Source of the DNA: Variovorax sp. PAMC 28711
GTDB taxonomy: Bacteria > Pseudomonadota > Gammaproteobacteria > Burkholderiales > Burkholderiaceae_C
Direction of reading: 5' to 3'
Assembly: GCF_001577265.1 (NCBI RefSeq)
Contig: NZ_CP014517.1
Coordinates: 3,322,501-3,386,500, forward strand
DNA length: 64,000 bases
The notes below the pieces were generated by a model. It was not told the DNA's origin. It did not search any database and was given only the letters and a program-made list of their open reading frames with translations. This document shows positions 8,877 through 17,606 of this stretch, in pieces. The position numbers and the translations under genes were made by a program. Position 1 is the stretch's first letter, and every line of letters starts with the position of its first letter.

Positions 8877-9335
8877 TCAGTCCCGCGAGCGGCTGCGTCG
8901 ACCGCCGCGGAGCGCCGAGCCGAGCAGCATTGCGGCCAACGCCCCTGCACCCACGGCGTACAACGTCGCTTTCACCGGTTCGGCCCGGATGAACTGCGCG
9001 CAGTCTTCGCTCTGCTGACGCAGCTTGGCTCGCGCATCGTCGATCGCCCGGCTGGCCCGGTCGGCGGCATCCTTCGCGTAGGTACGGCCCAAGGTCAACG
9101 TGTCGGCAACGATCGCCTTTGCGTCGCCGGTCACGCCCCTCACGGTGTCGGCCGCCTCGCGCCCGGTCGCGATCGCATCTTCGATGCTTGGGCGGATCGA
9201 TCGTGCAGCGTCCCGCCCAACTTGACCGGCTTCTGCTGCGTAGCCGCGTGCGGCTTGCGCAGCGTCGCGTCCGAGTTCTCTGGTTTCGTCTGCGATGTCT
9301 GCAGGCGACTTGGATGGGTTGTTGTCGATTGCCAT
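8877..9335 (-). CDS. DUF883 (ElaB/YqjD-like) family protein
   Basis: 152 residues. An amphipathic, Ala/Asp/Arg-rich helical region (about 10-115) ends in a short hydrophobic segment, AEPVKATLYAVGAGALAAML, followed by a basic tail RGGRRSRSRD. This layout, a long helical domain with a single C-terminal membrane anchor just after a Pro-containing turn, is that of the ElaB/YqjD/DUF883 proteins, some of which bind ribosomes and the inner membrane in stationary phase. The start at 9335 follows a GGAAAG ribosome site; an upstream in-frame start lacks one. Specific role here unknown. Confidence 0.75.
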   Translation of the reverse strand: MAIDNNPSKSPADIADETRELGRDAAQAARGYAAEAGQVGRDAARSIRPSIEDAIATGREAADTVRGVTGDAKAIVADTLTLGRTYAKDAADRASRAIDDARAKLRQQSEDCAQFIRAEPVKATLYAVGAGALAAMLLGSALRGGRRSRSRD

Positions 9336-9451
9336 GATTTCTTTCCAATGCAGAGCTGAATCACTCCAGCCAACACATTGGCTGCACCGCAAACAGCCGT
9401 TCGTGGGCGACCGGCCGAACCCGTTGTAGGAAGCTTGCGGCGATGCCGAAA

Positions 9452-10024
9452 TCAGAGCGTCGAGGCGATCAGTTCGCAGGTCAGGCGGTCGCGTCCTTCG
9501 GACGTCAGGCGCAGCATGGAGCGCTCATCGTTCATGCCGACGGGCGTACCGAACTCGCCGTCGACCCACTTGGCCCAGCCTCGGGCCACCAGTGCGTCGC
9601 ATTGTTCGGGCGGCATCCCGCCGCCTTGCTCAACGGCTGTCAAGGTGCTGCAGATCAGCGCGGGCGTCAAGTCGATCGCCGCCGCAAGGTGCGGTGTCCG
9701 CGCGCGGGACGCTTCAACCAGGCGGAACGTCGTTTGTGCGTCCGCCCGGTCGTGCGACCGGGCAAACCCGAGCAGACCCATCGACAACTGGCCCAACTCG
9801 CTGAGCACCGTCACGGCCGAGCGCGTGATGCCGGCCACGAGCGACATCGCGGCGTTGGAAGCCAGCTTCCAAGGCCGATTTTCCCGGTGACGCGACACCG
9901 ACTCCAGTGCGGCGGCCACCGAATCGGCGACCTGCGCGCCACCGGCTGCGCGGCTGCGAACCGACACGGCGAGCGCCCGGAGTTGCTTGGCGTTCAGGCG
10001 TGGCATGGGGAGCAGGTCGTCCAT
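9452..10024 (-). CDS. Hypothetical protein
   Basis: 190 residues, no signal peptide or clear membrane segment, family not recognised. The middle is Ala/Leu/Ser-rich and helical (ITRSAVTVLSELGQLSMGLL); the C-terminus contains DERSMLRLTSEGRDRL, which could be the wing of a small winged-helix but is not enough to call one. The start codon overlaps the stop of the upstream 63-residue gene (TGATG at 10022-10026 on the minus strand), so the two are translationally coupled. Confidence 0.6.
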   Translation of the reverse strand: MDDLLPMPRLNAKQLRALAVSVRSRAAGGAQVADSVAAALESVSRHRENRPWKLASNAAMSLVAGITRSAVTVLSELGQLSMGLLGFARSHDRADAQTTFRLVEASRARTPHLAAAIDLTPALICSTLTAVEQGGGMPPEQCDALVARGWAKWVDGEFGTPVGMNDERSMLRLTSEGRDRLTCELIASTL

Positions 10025-10215
10025 CACAGCGAACGGACCATGTAGAGCAGAACCGGCACCGCCAAGGCGAGCACGCCGAGCAGTGCGTTGCGGCGCCACC
10101 CTGCCGCGTGAGCTTCGCGCTGGCTGGAACGATATGAGCGCGTGAACGCAGCCTGGTCTTCCGAGGCTGTCTGGTCTTTCCACCACTCGTGGGTTGTTGC
10201 GTGTGCTTGCTTCAT
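10024..10215 (-). CDS. Small single-span membrane protein
   Basis: 63 residues: a polar, charged N-terminal half and one C-terminal hydrophobic helix, NALLGVLALAVPVLLYMV, ending RSL. Unknown family. Its stop overlaps the start of the hypothetical gene downstream by one base. Just upstream is an A/T-rich stretch, unusual for the neighbourhood, with a plausible sigma-70 promoter on the minus strand (TTGCAA, 17 bp, CACAAT) ending about 10 bp before the start. Confidence 0.6.
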   Translation of the reverse strand: MKQAHATTHEWWKDQTASEDQAAFTRSYRSSQREAHAAGWRRNALLGVLALAVPVLLYMVRSL

Positions 10216-10307
10216 GTAATCAATTGTGACTACTCAAAGCATTCATTGCAATACCAAAGTTCACACTTTTTTAAATTGGATCGTTGGGTTTTTGTAGCGC
10301 ATGGCAT

Positions 10308-10661
10308 TCATTTCGCCCCGAACACTGCCGGCTTTTGATCCCCGTTGCGCCGCAACAAGGCAGCCAGCAGATCGGTATCCGGATCGGTGCGACTGCTGGC
10401 AGCTTCCAGGTTCGTGTTTGCTCTCGCCAGGCGCTGAGAAGCGGCGCGAGTCTTTGCCGCAGCAATCGTTGGACGAGATGTGACAGGTTTCGCCTTGACC
10501 GTCGCGGGCGGGGCCACGCGTGGCGCGCTCTCTGCGACCTTCCTGCCGAGTTTGGCGGCAAGCGGCGCCGCTGCCGCAGTGGTGTCTCGCTGCACCCCCG
10601 TGTTGGCGGCTGTTGGCGCCGGCCGAAAATTGACCCACCTGTGAGGGTTGTGCCGCTTCAA
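10308..10661 (-). pseudogene. C-terminal remnant of an unidentified gene truncated by the IS21 element
   Basis: The open frame starts inside the left end of the IS21 element and runs out of it, so the first 17 codons are IS sequence fused to the remnant of a chromosomal gene. The remnant is Ala/Lys/Arg/Thr-rich, low-complexity, ending with DPDTDLLAALLRR and GDQKPAVFGAK. It is not recognisable as a T6SS component, so the IS joins unrelated sequence to the tssF remnant on its other side. Whether the fusion is translated is doubtful, since no good ribosome site precedes the ATG. Confidence 0.45.
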
Positions 10662-10728
10662 ATTTGACCCGGGTGTTCAGCCTACCCTGCTGCTTTTTTA
10701 AGCGGCGGGGGTATGAGGAGTGATCACC

Positions 10729-12252
10729 ATGGCCATGATTGGCAAGGTCCTGCGGATGCACCACCGCGAGAAGAAGTCGGTGCGCGAGATCGTGAGGGCG
10801 ACGAGCCTGTCGCGCAACACGGTGAGGAAGTACCTGCGAACGCCGGTGGCGCAGCCACCGAAGTACCGTCGCCGCCCGGCGGCGACGAAGCTGGCGCCGT
10901 TCATCGAAACGATCAAGATGGCGCTGCTGGCCGATGCGCGCCGCCCAAGGAAGGAACGGCGAACTGCCAAGGCACTGCTTCAGCAGATCGCCGCGGCGGG
11001 CTACGAAGGCGGCTACACGCAACTGACGGACTTCATTCGTACATGGCGCGCCAGCCAGGGCGGCGTTGCAATCGGCAAGGCATTCGTGCCGTTGACCTTC
11101 GAGCTGGGCGAGGCGTTCCAGTTCGACTGGAGCGACGAGTCGCTGGTCATCGGGGGCCTGTACCGCAAGCTGCAGGTGTCGCACATGAAGCTGTGCGCGA
11201 GCCGCGCGTTCTGGCTGGTGGCGTACCCGAGCCAGGGCCACGAGATGCTGTTCGATGCGCACACGCGCTCCTTCGCGGCGCTCGGCGGTGTGGCGCGTCG
11301 CGGCATCTACGACAACATGAAGACCGCCGTGGACAAGGTGCACAAGGGCAAGGGCCGCACCGTCAACGCGCGCTTCGCGGTGATGTGCGCGCATTACCTG
11401 TACGACCCGGACTTCTGCAACGTCGCTTCGGGCTGGGAGAAGGGTGTGGTGGAGAAGAACGTCCAGGACAGCCGCCGGCGCATCTGGATCGACGCGCGTG
11501 AGCGGCGCTTCGCCAGCTTCGACGAGCTCAACGCCTGGCTGGGGGAACGCTGCCGGGCGCTGTGGGAAGAAGTCCGGCATCCCGAGCACAAGCAGTTCAG
11601 CGTTGCCGAAATGCTCGAGCACGAGCGGGTGCAGTTGATGCCGATGCCGGCCGCGTTCGATGGCTACGTCGAGGAGGTGGCCCGGGTGAGCAGCACCTGC
11701 TTGGTGTCGGTAGCGCGCAACCGCTACTCGGTGCCATGCGAGTTGGCCGGGCAGATGGTCAGCACGCACCTGTACCCGACGCGCGTGACGGTGGTCGCTG
11801 GCGACGGTGTCGTGGCCGAGCATGAGCGTCTGACGGACAAGAGCAAGACGCGCTACGACTGGCAGCACTATGTGCCGCTGGTGCAGAGGAAGCCAGGCGC
11901 GTTGCGCAATGGCGCACCGTTCACCGATCTGCCCGAATCATTGCAGCGGTTGCGTCGTGCACTCTTGCGCGAGAGCGGAGGCGACCGGCTGATGGCCCGG
12001 GTGCTGGCCTTGGTGCCGACGGCCGGACTGGAGGCGGTGCTGGTGGCCGTAGAGCTGGCGCTGGACGGTGCACCGCCCTCCGGGCGTGTGAGCGTCGAAC
12101 ACGTCATCAACGTACTCGCGCGTTTGAACTCGGCGCCGCGGCCAGAGAACGTCGAGACGTCGCTGCAGGTGCTGACGCCGCCGATCGCCGACACGGCTCG
12201 CTACGACCGGCTGCGCGACTTGAACAAGATAAGGGAGGCCGGTCATGCGTGA
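10729..12252 (+). CDS. istA: IS21 family transposase IstA
   Basis: 507 residues. An N-terminal helix-turn-helix ([20 protein letters not shown], about 8-35) binds the element's ends; a DDE-type rve integrase core follows, with FQFDWSDE carrying the first Asp and [12 protein letters not shown] the second. Start: GAGGAG at 10715-10720 lies eight bases before ATG 10729; GTG at 10720 is in frame but overlaps that ribosome site. The last bases overlap istB by eight, the usual IS21 arrangement. Looks intact. Confidence 0.95.
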   Translation: MAMIGKVLRMHHREKKSVREIVRATSLSRNTVRKYLRTPVAQPPKYRRRPAATKLAPFIETIKMALLADARRPRKERRTAKALLQQIAAAGYEGGYTQLTDFIRTWRASQGGVAIGKAFVPLTFELGEAFQFDWSDESLVIGGLYRKLQVSHMKLCASRAFWLVAYPSQGHEMLFDAHTRSFAALGGVARRGIYDNMKTAVDKVHKGKGRTVNARFAVMCAHYLYDPDFCNVASGWEKGVVEKNVQDSRRRIWIDARERRFASFDELNAWLGERCRALWEEVRHPEHKQFSVAEMLEHERVQLMPMPAAFDGYVEEVARVSSTCLVSVARNRYSVPCELAGQMVSTHLYPTRVTVVAGDGVVAEHERLTDKSKTRYDWQHYVPLVQRKPGALRNGAPFTDLPESLQRLRRALLRESGGDRLMARVLALVPTAGLEAVLVAVELALDGAPPSGRVSVEHVINVLARLNSAPRPENVETSLQVLTPPIADTARYDRLRDLNKIREAGHA

Positions 12253-13036
12253 CGTCATCGCCGAACTCAAGACGCTGCGCCTGCACGGCATGGCGGGAAC
12301 CTGGGCCGATCTGATGGAGCAGGACAACACCGAGCTGGAGCGTTCGCGCTGGCTGGTCGAGCAGATGCTGCGTGCCGAGACGACCGAGCGCGCCACGCGC
12401 TCGGTGACCCACCAGATGAACGCGGCGAAGTTCCCTGTGCACCGGGACCTTGCAGGATTCGACTTCGAGGTCTCGGCGGTCGACCGCAAGCTCGTGCTGC
12501 AACTGGCCGAAATGGCCTTCACCGACGAGGCGCACAACGTCGTGTTGGTGGGTGGCCCCGGCACGGGCAAGAGCCATCTGGCGACCGCCATCGGCGTGGC
12601 GGGCATCACGCAGCATGGCAAGCGTGTGCGCTTCTACTCGACCGTCGACTTGGTGAACGCACTCGAGCAGGAGAAGGCCCAGGGCAAAGCGGGGCGCATT
12701 GCGGCGAGCCTGCTGCGCCTGGACGCGGTGGTGCTCGACGAGATGGGATACCTGCCCTTCAGCCAGGCCGGCGGGGCATTGCTGTTCCACCTGCTCTCAA
12801 AGCTGTACGAGCACACCAGCGTCGTGGTGACGACCAACCTGGACTTCGCTGAATGGAGCAGTGTGTTCGTGGATCCAAAGATGACGACAGCATTGCTGGA
12901 CCGGCTCACGCACCACTGCCACATCGTGGAGACGGGCAATGACAGTTACCGGATCACGCACGCCACTGCCAACTCGAAGAAGCGCATCAAAGCTCGTGAG
13001 CAGGAGCGAAAGGCGTCGGCTGGAAACGCCGGTTGA
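12245..13036 (+). CDS. istB: IS21-like element helper ATPase IstB
   Basis: 263 residues of the DnaC-like AAA+ family. Walker A GGPGTGKS at 103-110, Walker [14 protein letters not shown] at about 158-170, and the sensor region TTNLDFAEW. IstB helps IstA choose the target and assemble the transpososome. It starts inside the end of istA (8-base overlap). Intact; the roughly 200 bp after it to the right IS end hold only the terminal repeats. Confidence 0.95.
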   Translation: MRDVIAELKTLRLHGMAGTWADLMEQDNTELERSRWLVEQMLRAETTERATRSVTHQMNAAKFPVHRDLAGFDFEVSAVDRKLVLQLAEMAFTDEAHNVVLVGGPGTGKSHLATAIGVAGITQHGKRVRFYSTVDLVNALEQEKAQGKAGRIAASLLRLDAVVLDEMGYLPFSQAGGALLFHLLSKLYEHTSVVVTTNLDFAEWSSVFVDPKMTTALLDRLTHHCHIVETGNDSYRITHATANSKKRIKAREQERKASAGNAG

Positions 13037-13235
13037 GCAACACCGCAGAAGGGGACAAGGCGCTGCGGGCTTCGCCCTTCGCGCCTTCTTCGTGCAAGCG
13101 ATCAGTCATCAGAAAGGAAACCGGGAAAGGACGAAGACGGTAGAGTTATGCACAGCCGGCATCCACGATGCCGGCTTCCATCCCCGGGTCAAAGTTCAAA
13201 CGGCAGGGTGGGTCAAAGTTGAACCGGCGCCGACA

Positions 13236-13785
13236 GCTCACCTGCACCAATCGGGATCTGCCGAACGCGCTCGCGATCGGTTTGCCCGGCGGCGACCTGT
13301 TTCTGGAAGGCAATTCGGTGGCGCGCGGCATTCGCCTGTTGCGGCGACCGACGAACACACTGCGCCCGCCACGCGGCAAGGCCGTCCAGTGGCGACTGAT
13401 CTCGCACCTCGCGCTCAATCACCTGTCGCTGGTGGGAAGCGGCCTCCCTGCGCTCAAAGAGATGCTGCGGCTGTACGACCATGGCCGTTCGGCAGTGTCC
13501 AGCCGCCAGATCGAGGCACTCGTGGCGGTTGACCAGCGACCGGCCACGCAATGGCTTCCGGGCAAACCCTTCGCGACGTTCGTGCGCGGCATCGAACTTC
13601 AGATCACGGTCGACGAGGCCGGCTTTGTTGGCAGCAGCCTTCAAGCGTTCGCGCGCGTGATGGATCATTTTTTCGGGCTCTATGTGCACATCAACAGCTT
13701 CACGCAGCTGGTGATCGTGTCGTCCCGCGACCACGAGGAACTCGTTCGATGCAGACCACGCAGCGGCGAATCGATCCTCCTGTAA
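13236..13785 (+). pseudogene. tssF: T6SS baseplate protein TssF, C-terminal fragment truncated by IS21
   Basis: From the IS end the frame reads directly into LTCTNRDLPNALAIG and on through GDLFLEGNSVARGIRLLRRP, QWRLISHLALNHLSLVGS and FARVMDHFFGLYVHINSF, which is the conserved C-terminal third of TssF (VasA). About 183 residues remain of a protein normally near 600, and the whole N-terminal part plus any upstream T6SS genes are missing from the other side of the IS. TssF with TssG and TssK forms the baseplate wedge that anchors the sheath and VgrG spike, so this locus cannot build a baseplate unless another tssF copy exists. The end overlaps tssG by 37 bases. Confidence 0.9.
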
Positions 13786-14870
13786 TCGAGCGCCTCCAGC
13801 GCGAGCCCTATCGCTTCGAATTTTTCCAGGCGGTGAGGCTGATCGAACTCGCATTGCTGCAACGCGGTGAGCGCGATGTGCACCAGCGGCTGGTGCCCGG
13901 CGAGCGAATGGTGACGCAGCGGCTGCGCTTCAAGACTTCGATGAGCCTGGGCTTTCCGCCGAGCGAGATCGAAGGTCTCGAGCTCCGCAATGCCACCGGC
14001 GACAAGGTTTTGACGACAGCCGACTGGCTGAGTCTTCCCGCGCCCGATTCCGATGCGATCGACAAGATCGAACTCACGCCGGCGTTCTTCGGGATGCTCG
14101 GCGCTTCCGGGGCGCTCCCGAACACCTACACCGAGATGCTGCTCCGGCGCGAGCAGAGCCATCGGGACAGCACGGCGCGCGCATTCCTCGACATATTCAC
14201 CAACCGCGCCACCGCCCTTTTCTATGCGTCATGGCGCAAGTACCGCCTGCCGCTGCACTACGAACATGAACGATCGCGTGCCTATCTGCCGGCGTTGCTG
14301 TCGTTGGCGGGCCTCGGGCATCACGCCCAGCGCCAGCCCTTGCGCGAAGGCGAGGGCGAGGTTTTCGACGAGACCGTGGCCGGCTACGCCGCTGCCGTGC
14401 AGCATCGACCGATGTCTGCCGTGTTCTTGCAGCGCGTGCTGTCCGACTACTTCCAGAGCAGCATTCGCATCGAGCAGTTTCTCGGCAAGTGGTACGACGT
14501 GCCACCCGGGCAAATGTCGCAACTCGGCGGCACCAACGCCACGCTCGGACTGACCGCGTTGGCCGGCGCGCGCGTCTGGCAGCGCGATCTGCGCATCCGG
14601 CTCTGGATCGGGCCGCTCAAGCGCGCGCAGTTCCGTGCGTTCTTCCCGGGAAGGGCCCACGCGAAAGCGCTCGAAAAAATGCTTGCGCTGCTCGCTGGCA
14701 TCACCGTCGAGTACGAGGTGCGGCTGATTCTGGCGCGTGAGGACGTGCGCCCCGTCTCCCTGCGCGAATCCGAGGGCAGCCACCTGGGCTGGGACAGCTT
14801 CCTGTCCACGCGCGACGCACCGCTCGATCGCAGCGACACCTCGTACGAACTGCATCCCCTGACCGCCTGA
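13749..14870 (+). CDS. tssG: T6SS baseplate subunit TssG
   Basis: 373 residues of the TssG/VasB (DUF1305) family: REPYRFEFFQAVRLIELAL at the start, FKTSMSLGFPPSEIEGLE, LTPAFFGMLGASGALPNTYT, and QFLGKWYDVPPGQMSQLG in the second half. TssG binds two TssF copies in the baseplate wedge. The start is ATG 13749, inside the end of tssF, where homology begins; the longer upstream open frame is the TssF shadow. No frameshift is visible, but its partner TssF is destroyed. Confidence 0.92.
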   Translation: MQTTQRRIDPPVIERLQREPYRFEFFQAVRLIELALLQRGERDVHQRLVPGERMVTQRLRFKTSMSLGFPPSEIEGLELRNATGDKVLTTADWLSLPAPDSDAIDKIELTPAFFGMLGASGALPNTYTEMLLRREQSHRDSTARAFLDIFTNRATALFYASWRKYRLPLHYEHERSRAYLPALLSLAGLGHHAQRQPLREGEGEVFDETVAGYAAAVQHRPMSAVFLQRVLSDYFQSSIRIEQFLGKWYDVPPGQMSQLGGTNATLGLTALAGARVWQRDLRIRLWIGPLKRAQFRAFFPGRAHAKALEKMLALLAGITVEYEVRLILAREDVRPVSLRESEGSHLGWDSFLSTRDAPLDRSDTSYELHPLTA

Positions 14871-14898
14871 TTTTCTGCAAACCCGAAATTTCACTGCC

Positions 14899-17577
14899 AT
14901 GAGCACCTCTCTCAAGACGCTGATCACCAAGCTCAACCCCACCGCGCGAAGCGCCACCGAGCGCGCCGCCAACCTGTGTCTTTCGCGCGGGCACTACGAG
15001 GTCGATCTCGAGCATCTTTTTCTCGCGCTGCTGGAGCAGCCCGGCAACGACATCGCGCGCGTGCTTCGCGCGAACAAGGTCAGCCCGACCGCGCTCCAGT
15101 CTGACCTGGAGCGCGAGATTGCAGCCTTCAAGAACGGCAATGCCCGCACGCCGGTTTTCTCGCAGTACCTGCAGAAGCTGTTTCAGCATGCCTGGTTGTT
15201 GGCATCGCTCGACGCGCACGTCACGGCGATTCGTTCCGGCCATCTGTTGCTGGCGCTGCTGACCGAGCCTGACCTCGCGCAACTCGCGCAACGCGGCTCG
15301 CCGTTGTTCGCCAAGATCCGGCTCGAAGACCTGAAGCACGATTTCGACAAGGTCACCGACGGTTCGGATGAAGCCATCGACGCCGGCGCTGCGCGCACCG
15401 ATGACCGCGCCGTGTCCAGTGACGCCGTGGCGGTGCCTGGAAAAACCCCGGCGCTCGACCAGTTCACCACCAACCTGACGCAGCGCGCGCGCGACGGTTC
15501 ACTCGATCCCGTGATCGGCCGCGACACCGAGATCCGCCAGGTCATCGACATCCTGATGCGGCGACGTCAGAACAACCCGATCCTCACCGGCGAAGCGGGC
15601 GTCGGCAAGACAGCGGTGGTCGAAGGACTGGCGCTGCGCATCGCGGTGAGCGACGTTCCGGACGTGCTGAAGGGCGTGGAGGTGCACACGCTCGACATGG
15701 GCCTGCTGCAGGCCGGTGCCAGCGTGAAGGGCGAATTCGAAAACCGCTTGAAAAACGTGATCGCCGAGGTCAAGAAGAGCGCGCACCCGATCGTGCTGTT
15801 CATCGACGAAGCCCACACCATGATCGGCGCGGGCGGTGCAGCGGGACAAAACGACGCAGCCAATTTGCTCAAGCCGGCCCTCGCGCGCGGCGAACTGCGC
15901 ACCATCGCAGCCACCACGTGGGGCGAGTACAAAAAGTACTTCGAGAAAGACGCCGCGCTGGCCCGCCGATTCCAGGTGGTCAAGGTGGAAGAGCCGACCG
16001 AGGTGCTGGCCGCCGCCATGCTGCGCGGCATGGTGCCGCTGATGGAAAAGCACTTCAACATTCGCGTGCTCGATGAAGCCATCACCGAGGCGGTGCGGCT
16101 GTCGCACCGCTACATCACCGGCCGGCAGCTGCCCGACAAGGCGGTGGGCGTGCTCGACACCGCGTGCGCCCGCGTGGCGTTGGGCCAGAGCGCCACCCCG
16201 GCGCTGATCGAGGAAGCACGCAAGGCCATCGAGCGGCTCGATGCCGAAACCGCCGCGCTCGACCGCGACACGGCGGCCGGTGGCGCGCATTCAGCCCGAT
16301 TGGCCGAACTCGTCGAGCAGAAGGCCGCGGCCCAGGCATCGCTGGTGGAAAAAGAAGCGCGACTTGTCAAAGAAAGTGCACTGGTGCTCCGCATCCACGC
16401 GTTGCGCGCCGAGCGCGATGCGGCAACGAGCGCCGTTCTGGCCGAGCCGCCTGTCGCCCGCAAGAAAGGGGCAGCCCGCTCGCCCGGACGAGTGGACGAA
16501 CTCGGCGAGCTCCTGGGCGAATTGCGCGCCCTGCAAGGCGACGCACCGATGATGCCGCTGCAGGTCGATGGCCACGTGGTCGCCGAAATCGTGTCGGCAT
16601 GGACCGGCATCCCGCTCGGGCGCATGGTGAAGGACGAGATCCGAACCGTACGCAATCTCGAGGCCTTGCTGGCAGAACGCGTGATCGGGCAAGACCACGC
16701 GTTGGCCGCGGTGGCGCAACGCGTTCGCACGGCGAGCGCACGGCTCGAAGATCCGAACAAGCCGCGCGGCGTGTTCATGTTCGTCGGCCCCTCGGGCGTG
16801 GGCAAGACCGAGACCGCACTGGCGTTGGCCGACATCCTCTACGGGGGCGAGAAGAAGCTCATCACCATCAACATGAGCGAATACCAGGAGGCGCACAGCG
16901 TCTCGGGCCTCAAGGGCTCGCCGCCCGGCTACGTGGGCTATGGCGAAGGCGGGGTGCTCACCGAAGCAGTGCGCCGCCAGCCCTACAGCGTGGTGCTGCT
17001 CGACGAGGTCGAAAAGGCGCATCCCGATGTGATGGAGATGTTCTTCCAGGTGTTTGACAAGGGCCTGATGGACGACGCCGAGGGACGCGAGATCGACTTT
17101 CGCAACACGCTCATCATCCTCACGTCGAACGTCGGCTCGTCGCAGATCATGCAGGCCTGCCTGAACAAGACCAGCGCCGAACTGCCCGCGCCTGATGCGT
17201 TGGCCGAGGCCTTGCGCCCCGCGCTCATGAAGTCGTTCAAGTCGGCGTTTCTGGGCCGCCTCAAGGTGGCGCCGTTCTATCCGATCACGGACGATGTGCT
17301 GGCGCAAATCATCGAACTGAAGCTCGGCCGCATCCGCGACCGGATCGCGCCCAACCACAAGGCGGTGTTCGATTGGGACGCGTCGCTGGTCGATTCGGTC
17401 CTGGCGCGCTGCACCGAAGTCGATTCGGGGGCACGCAACGTCGACCACATCCTGAACGGCACCTTGTTGCCCGAGATTGCCGGCGCCGTGCTGGCGCGCA
17501 TGGCAGATGAAGCAGCGATCACGAAGATCAAGGTGAGTTCGGGCAAGAACGGCGACTTCAAATACAAGATCAGCTGA
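14899..17577 (+). CDS. tssH: T6SS ATPase TssH (ClpV)
   Basis: 892 residues, the full ClpV layout: N-domain (1-160), first AAA+ module with Walker A GEAGVGKT at 231-238 and Walker B VLFIDEAHTM, a coiled middle domain (about 410-530), second AAA+ module with Walker A GPSGVGKT at 630-637 and LLDEVEKAHPDV, and a C-terminal D2-small domain. It is the ClpB relative that disassembles contracted TssB/TssC sheath for recycling. Starts 28 bp after tssG. Intact. Confidence 0.95.
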   Translation: MSTSLKTLITKLNPTARSATERAANLCLSRGHYEVDLEHLFLALLEQPGNDIARVLRANKVSPTALQSDLEREIAAFKNGNARTPVFSQYLQKLFQHAWLLASLDAHVTAIRSGHLLLALLTEPDLAQLAQRGSPLFAKIRLEDLKHDFDKVTDGSDEAIDAGAARTDDRAVSSDAVAVPGKTPALDQFTTNLTQRARDGSLDPVIGRDTEIRQVIDILMRRRQNNPILTGEAGVGKTAVVEGLALRIAVSDVPDVLKGVEVHTLDMGLLQAGASVKGEFENRLKNVIAEVKKSAHPIVLFIDEAHTMIGAGGAAGQNDAANLLKPALARGELRTIAATTWGEYKKYFEKDAALARRFQVVKVEEPTEVLAAAMLRGMVPLMEKHFNIRVLDEAITEAVRLSHRYITGRQLPDKAVGVLDTACARVALGQSATPALIEEARKAIERLDAETAALDRDTAAGGAHSARLAELVEQKAAAQASLVEKEARLVKESALVLRIHALRAERDAATSAVLAEPPVARKKGAARSPGRVDELGELLGELRALQGDAPMMPLQVDGHVVAEIVSAWTGIPLGRMVKDEIRTVRNLEALLAERVIGQDHALAAVAQRVRTASARLEDPNKPRGVFMFVGPSGVGKTETALALADILYGGEKKLITINMSEYQEAHSVSGLKGSPPGYVGYGEGGVLTEAVRRQPYSVVLLDEVEKAHPDVMEMFFQVFDKGLMDDAEGREIDFRNTLIILTSNVGSSQIMQACLNKTSAELPAPDALAEALRPALMKSFKSAFLGRLKVAPFYPITDDVLAQIIELKLGRIRDRIAPNHKAVFDWDASLVDSVLARCTEVDSGARNVDHILNGTLLPEIAGAVLARMADEAAITKIKVSSGKNGDFKYKIS

Positions 17578-17606
17578 GACGACAGGCGAACAGGGAGAGA
17601 ACAAGA

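Larger units (their letters stand above)
10611..13235 (+). mobile_element. IS21-family insertion sequence (istA-istB)
   Basis: About 2.6 kb. The ends are imperfect inverted repeats beginning TGTTGGCGCCGG on the left and TGTCGGCGCCGG on the right (minus strand), followed on both sides by several copies of a GGGTCAAAGTT-like motif (left 10628-10672, right 13183-13225), the multiple terminal repeats typical of IS21 elements. It carries istA and istB. No convincing target-site duplication is seen (GGCG on the left, TCAC on the right when the ends are extended by GC), which fits a later deletion or recombination at this site. It interrupts tssF. Confidence 0.9.

Noticed and set aside
10261..11868. 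535-codon minus-strand frame across the IS21 left end and istA
   Set aside because: Antisense to istA; composition is that of a GC-rich shadow frame.
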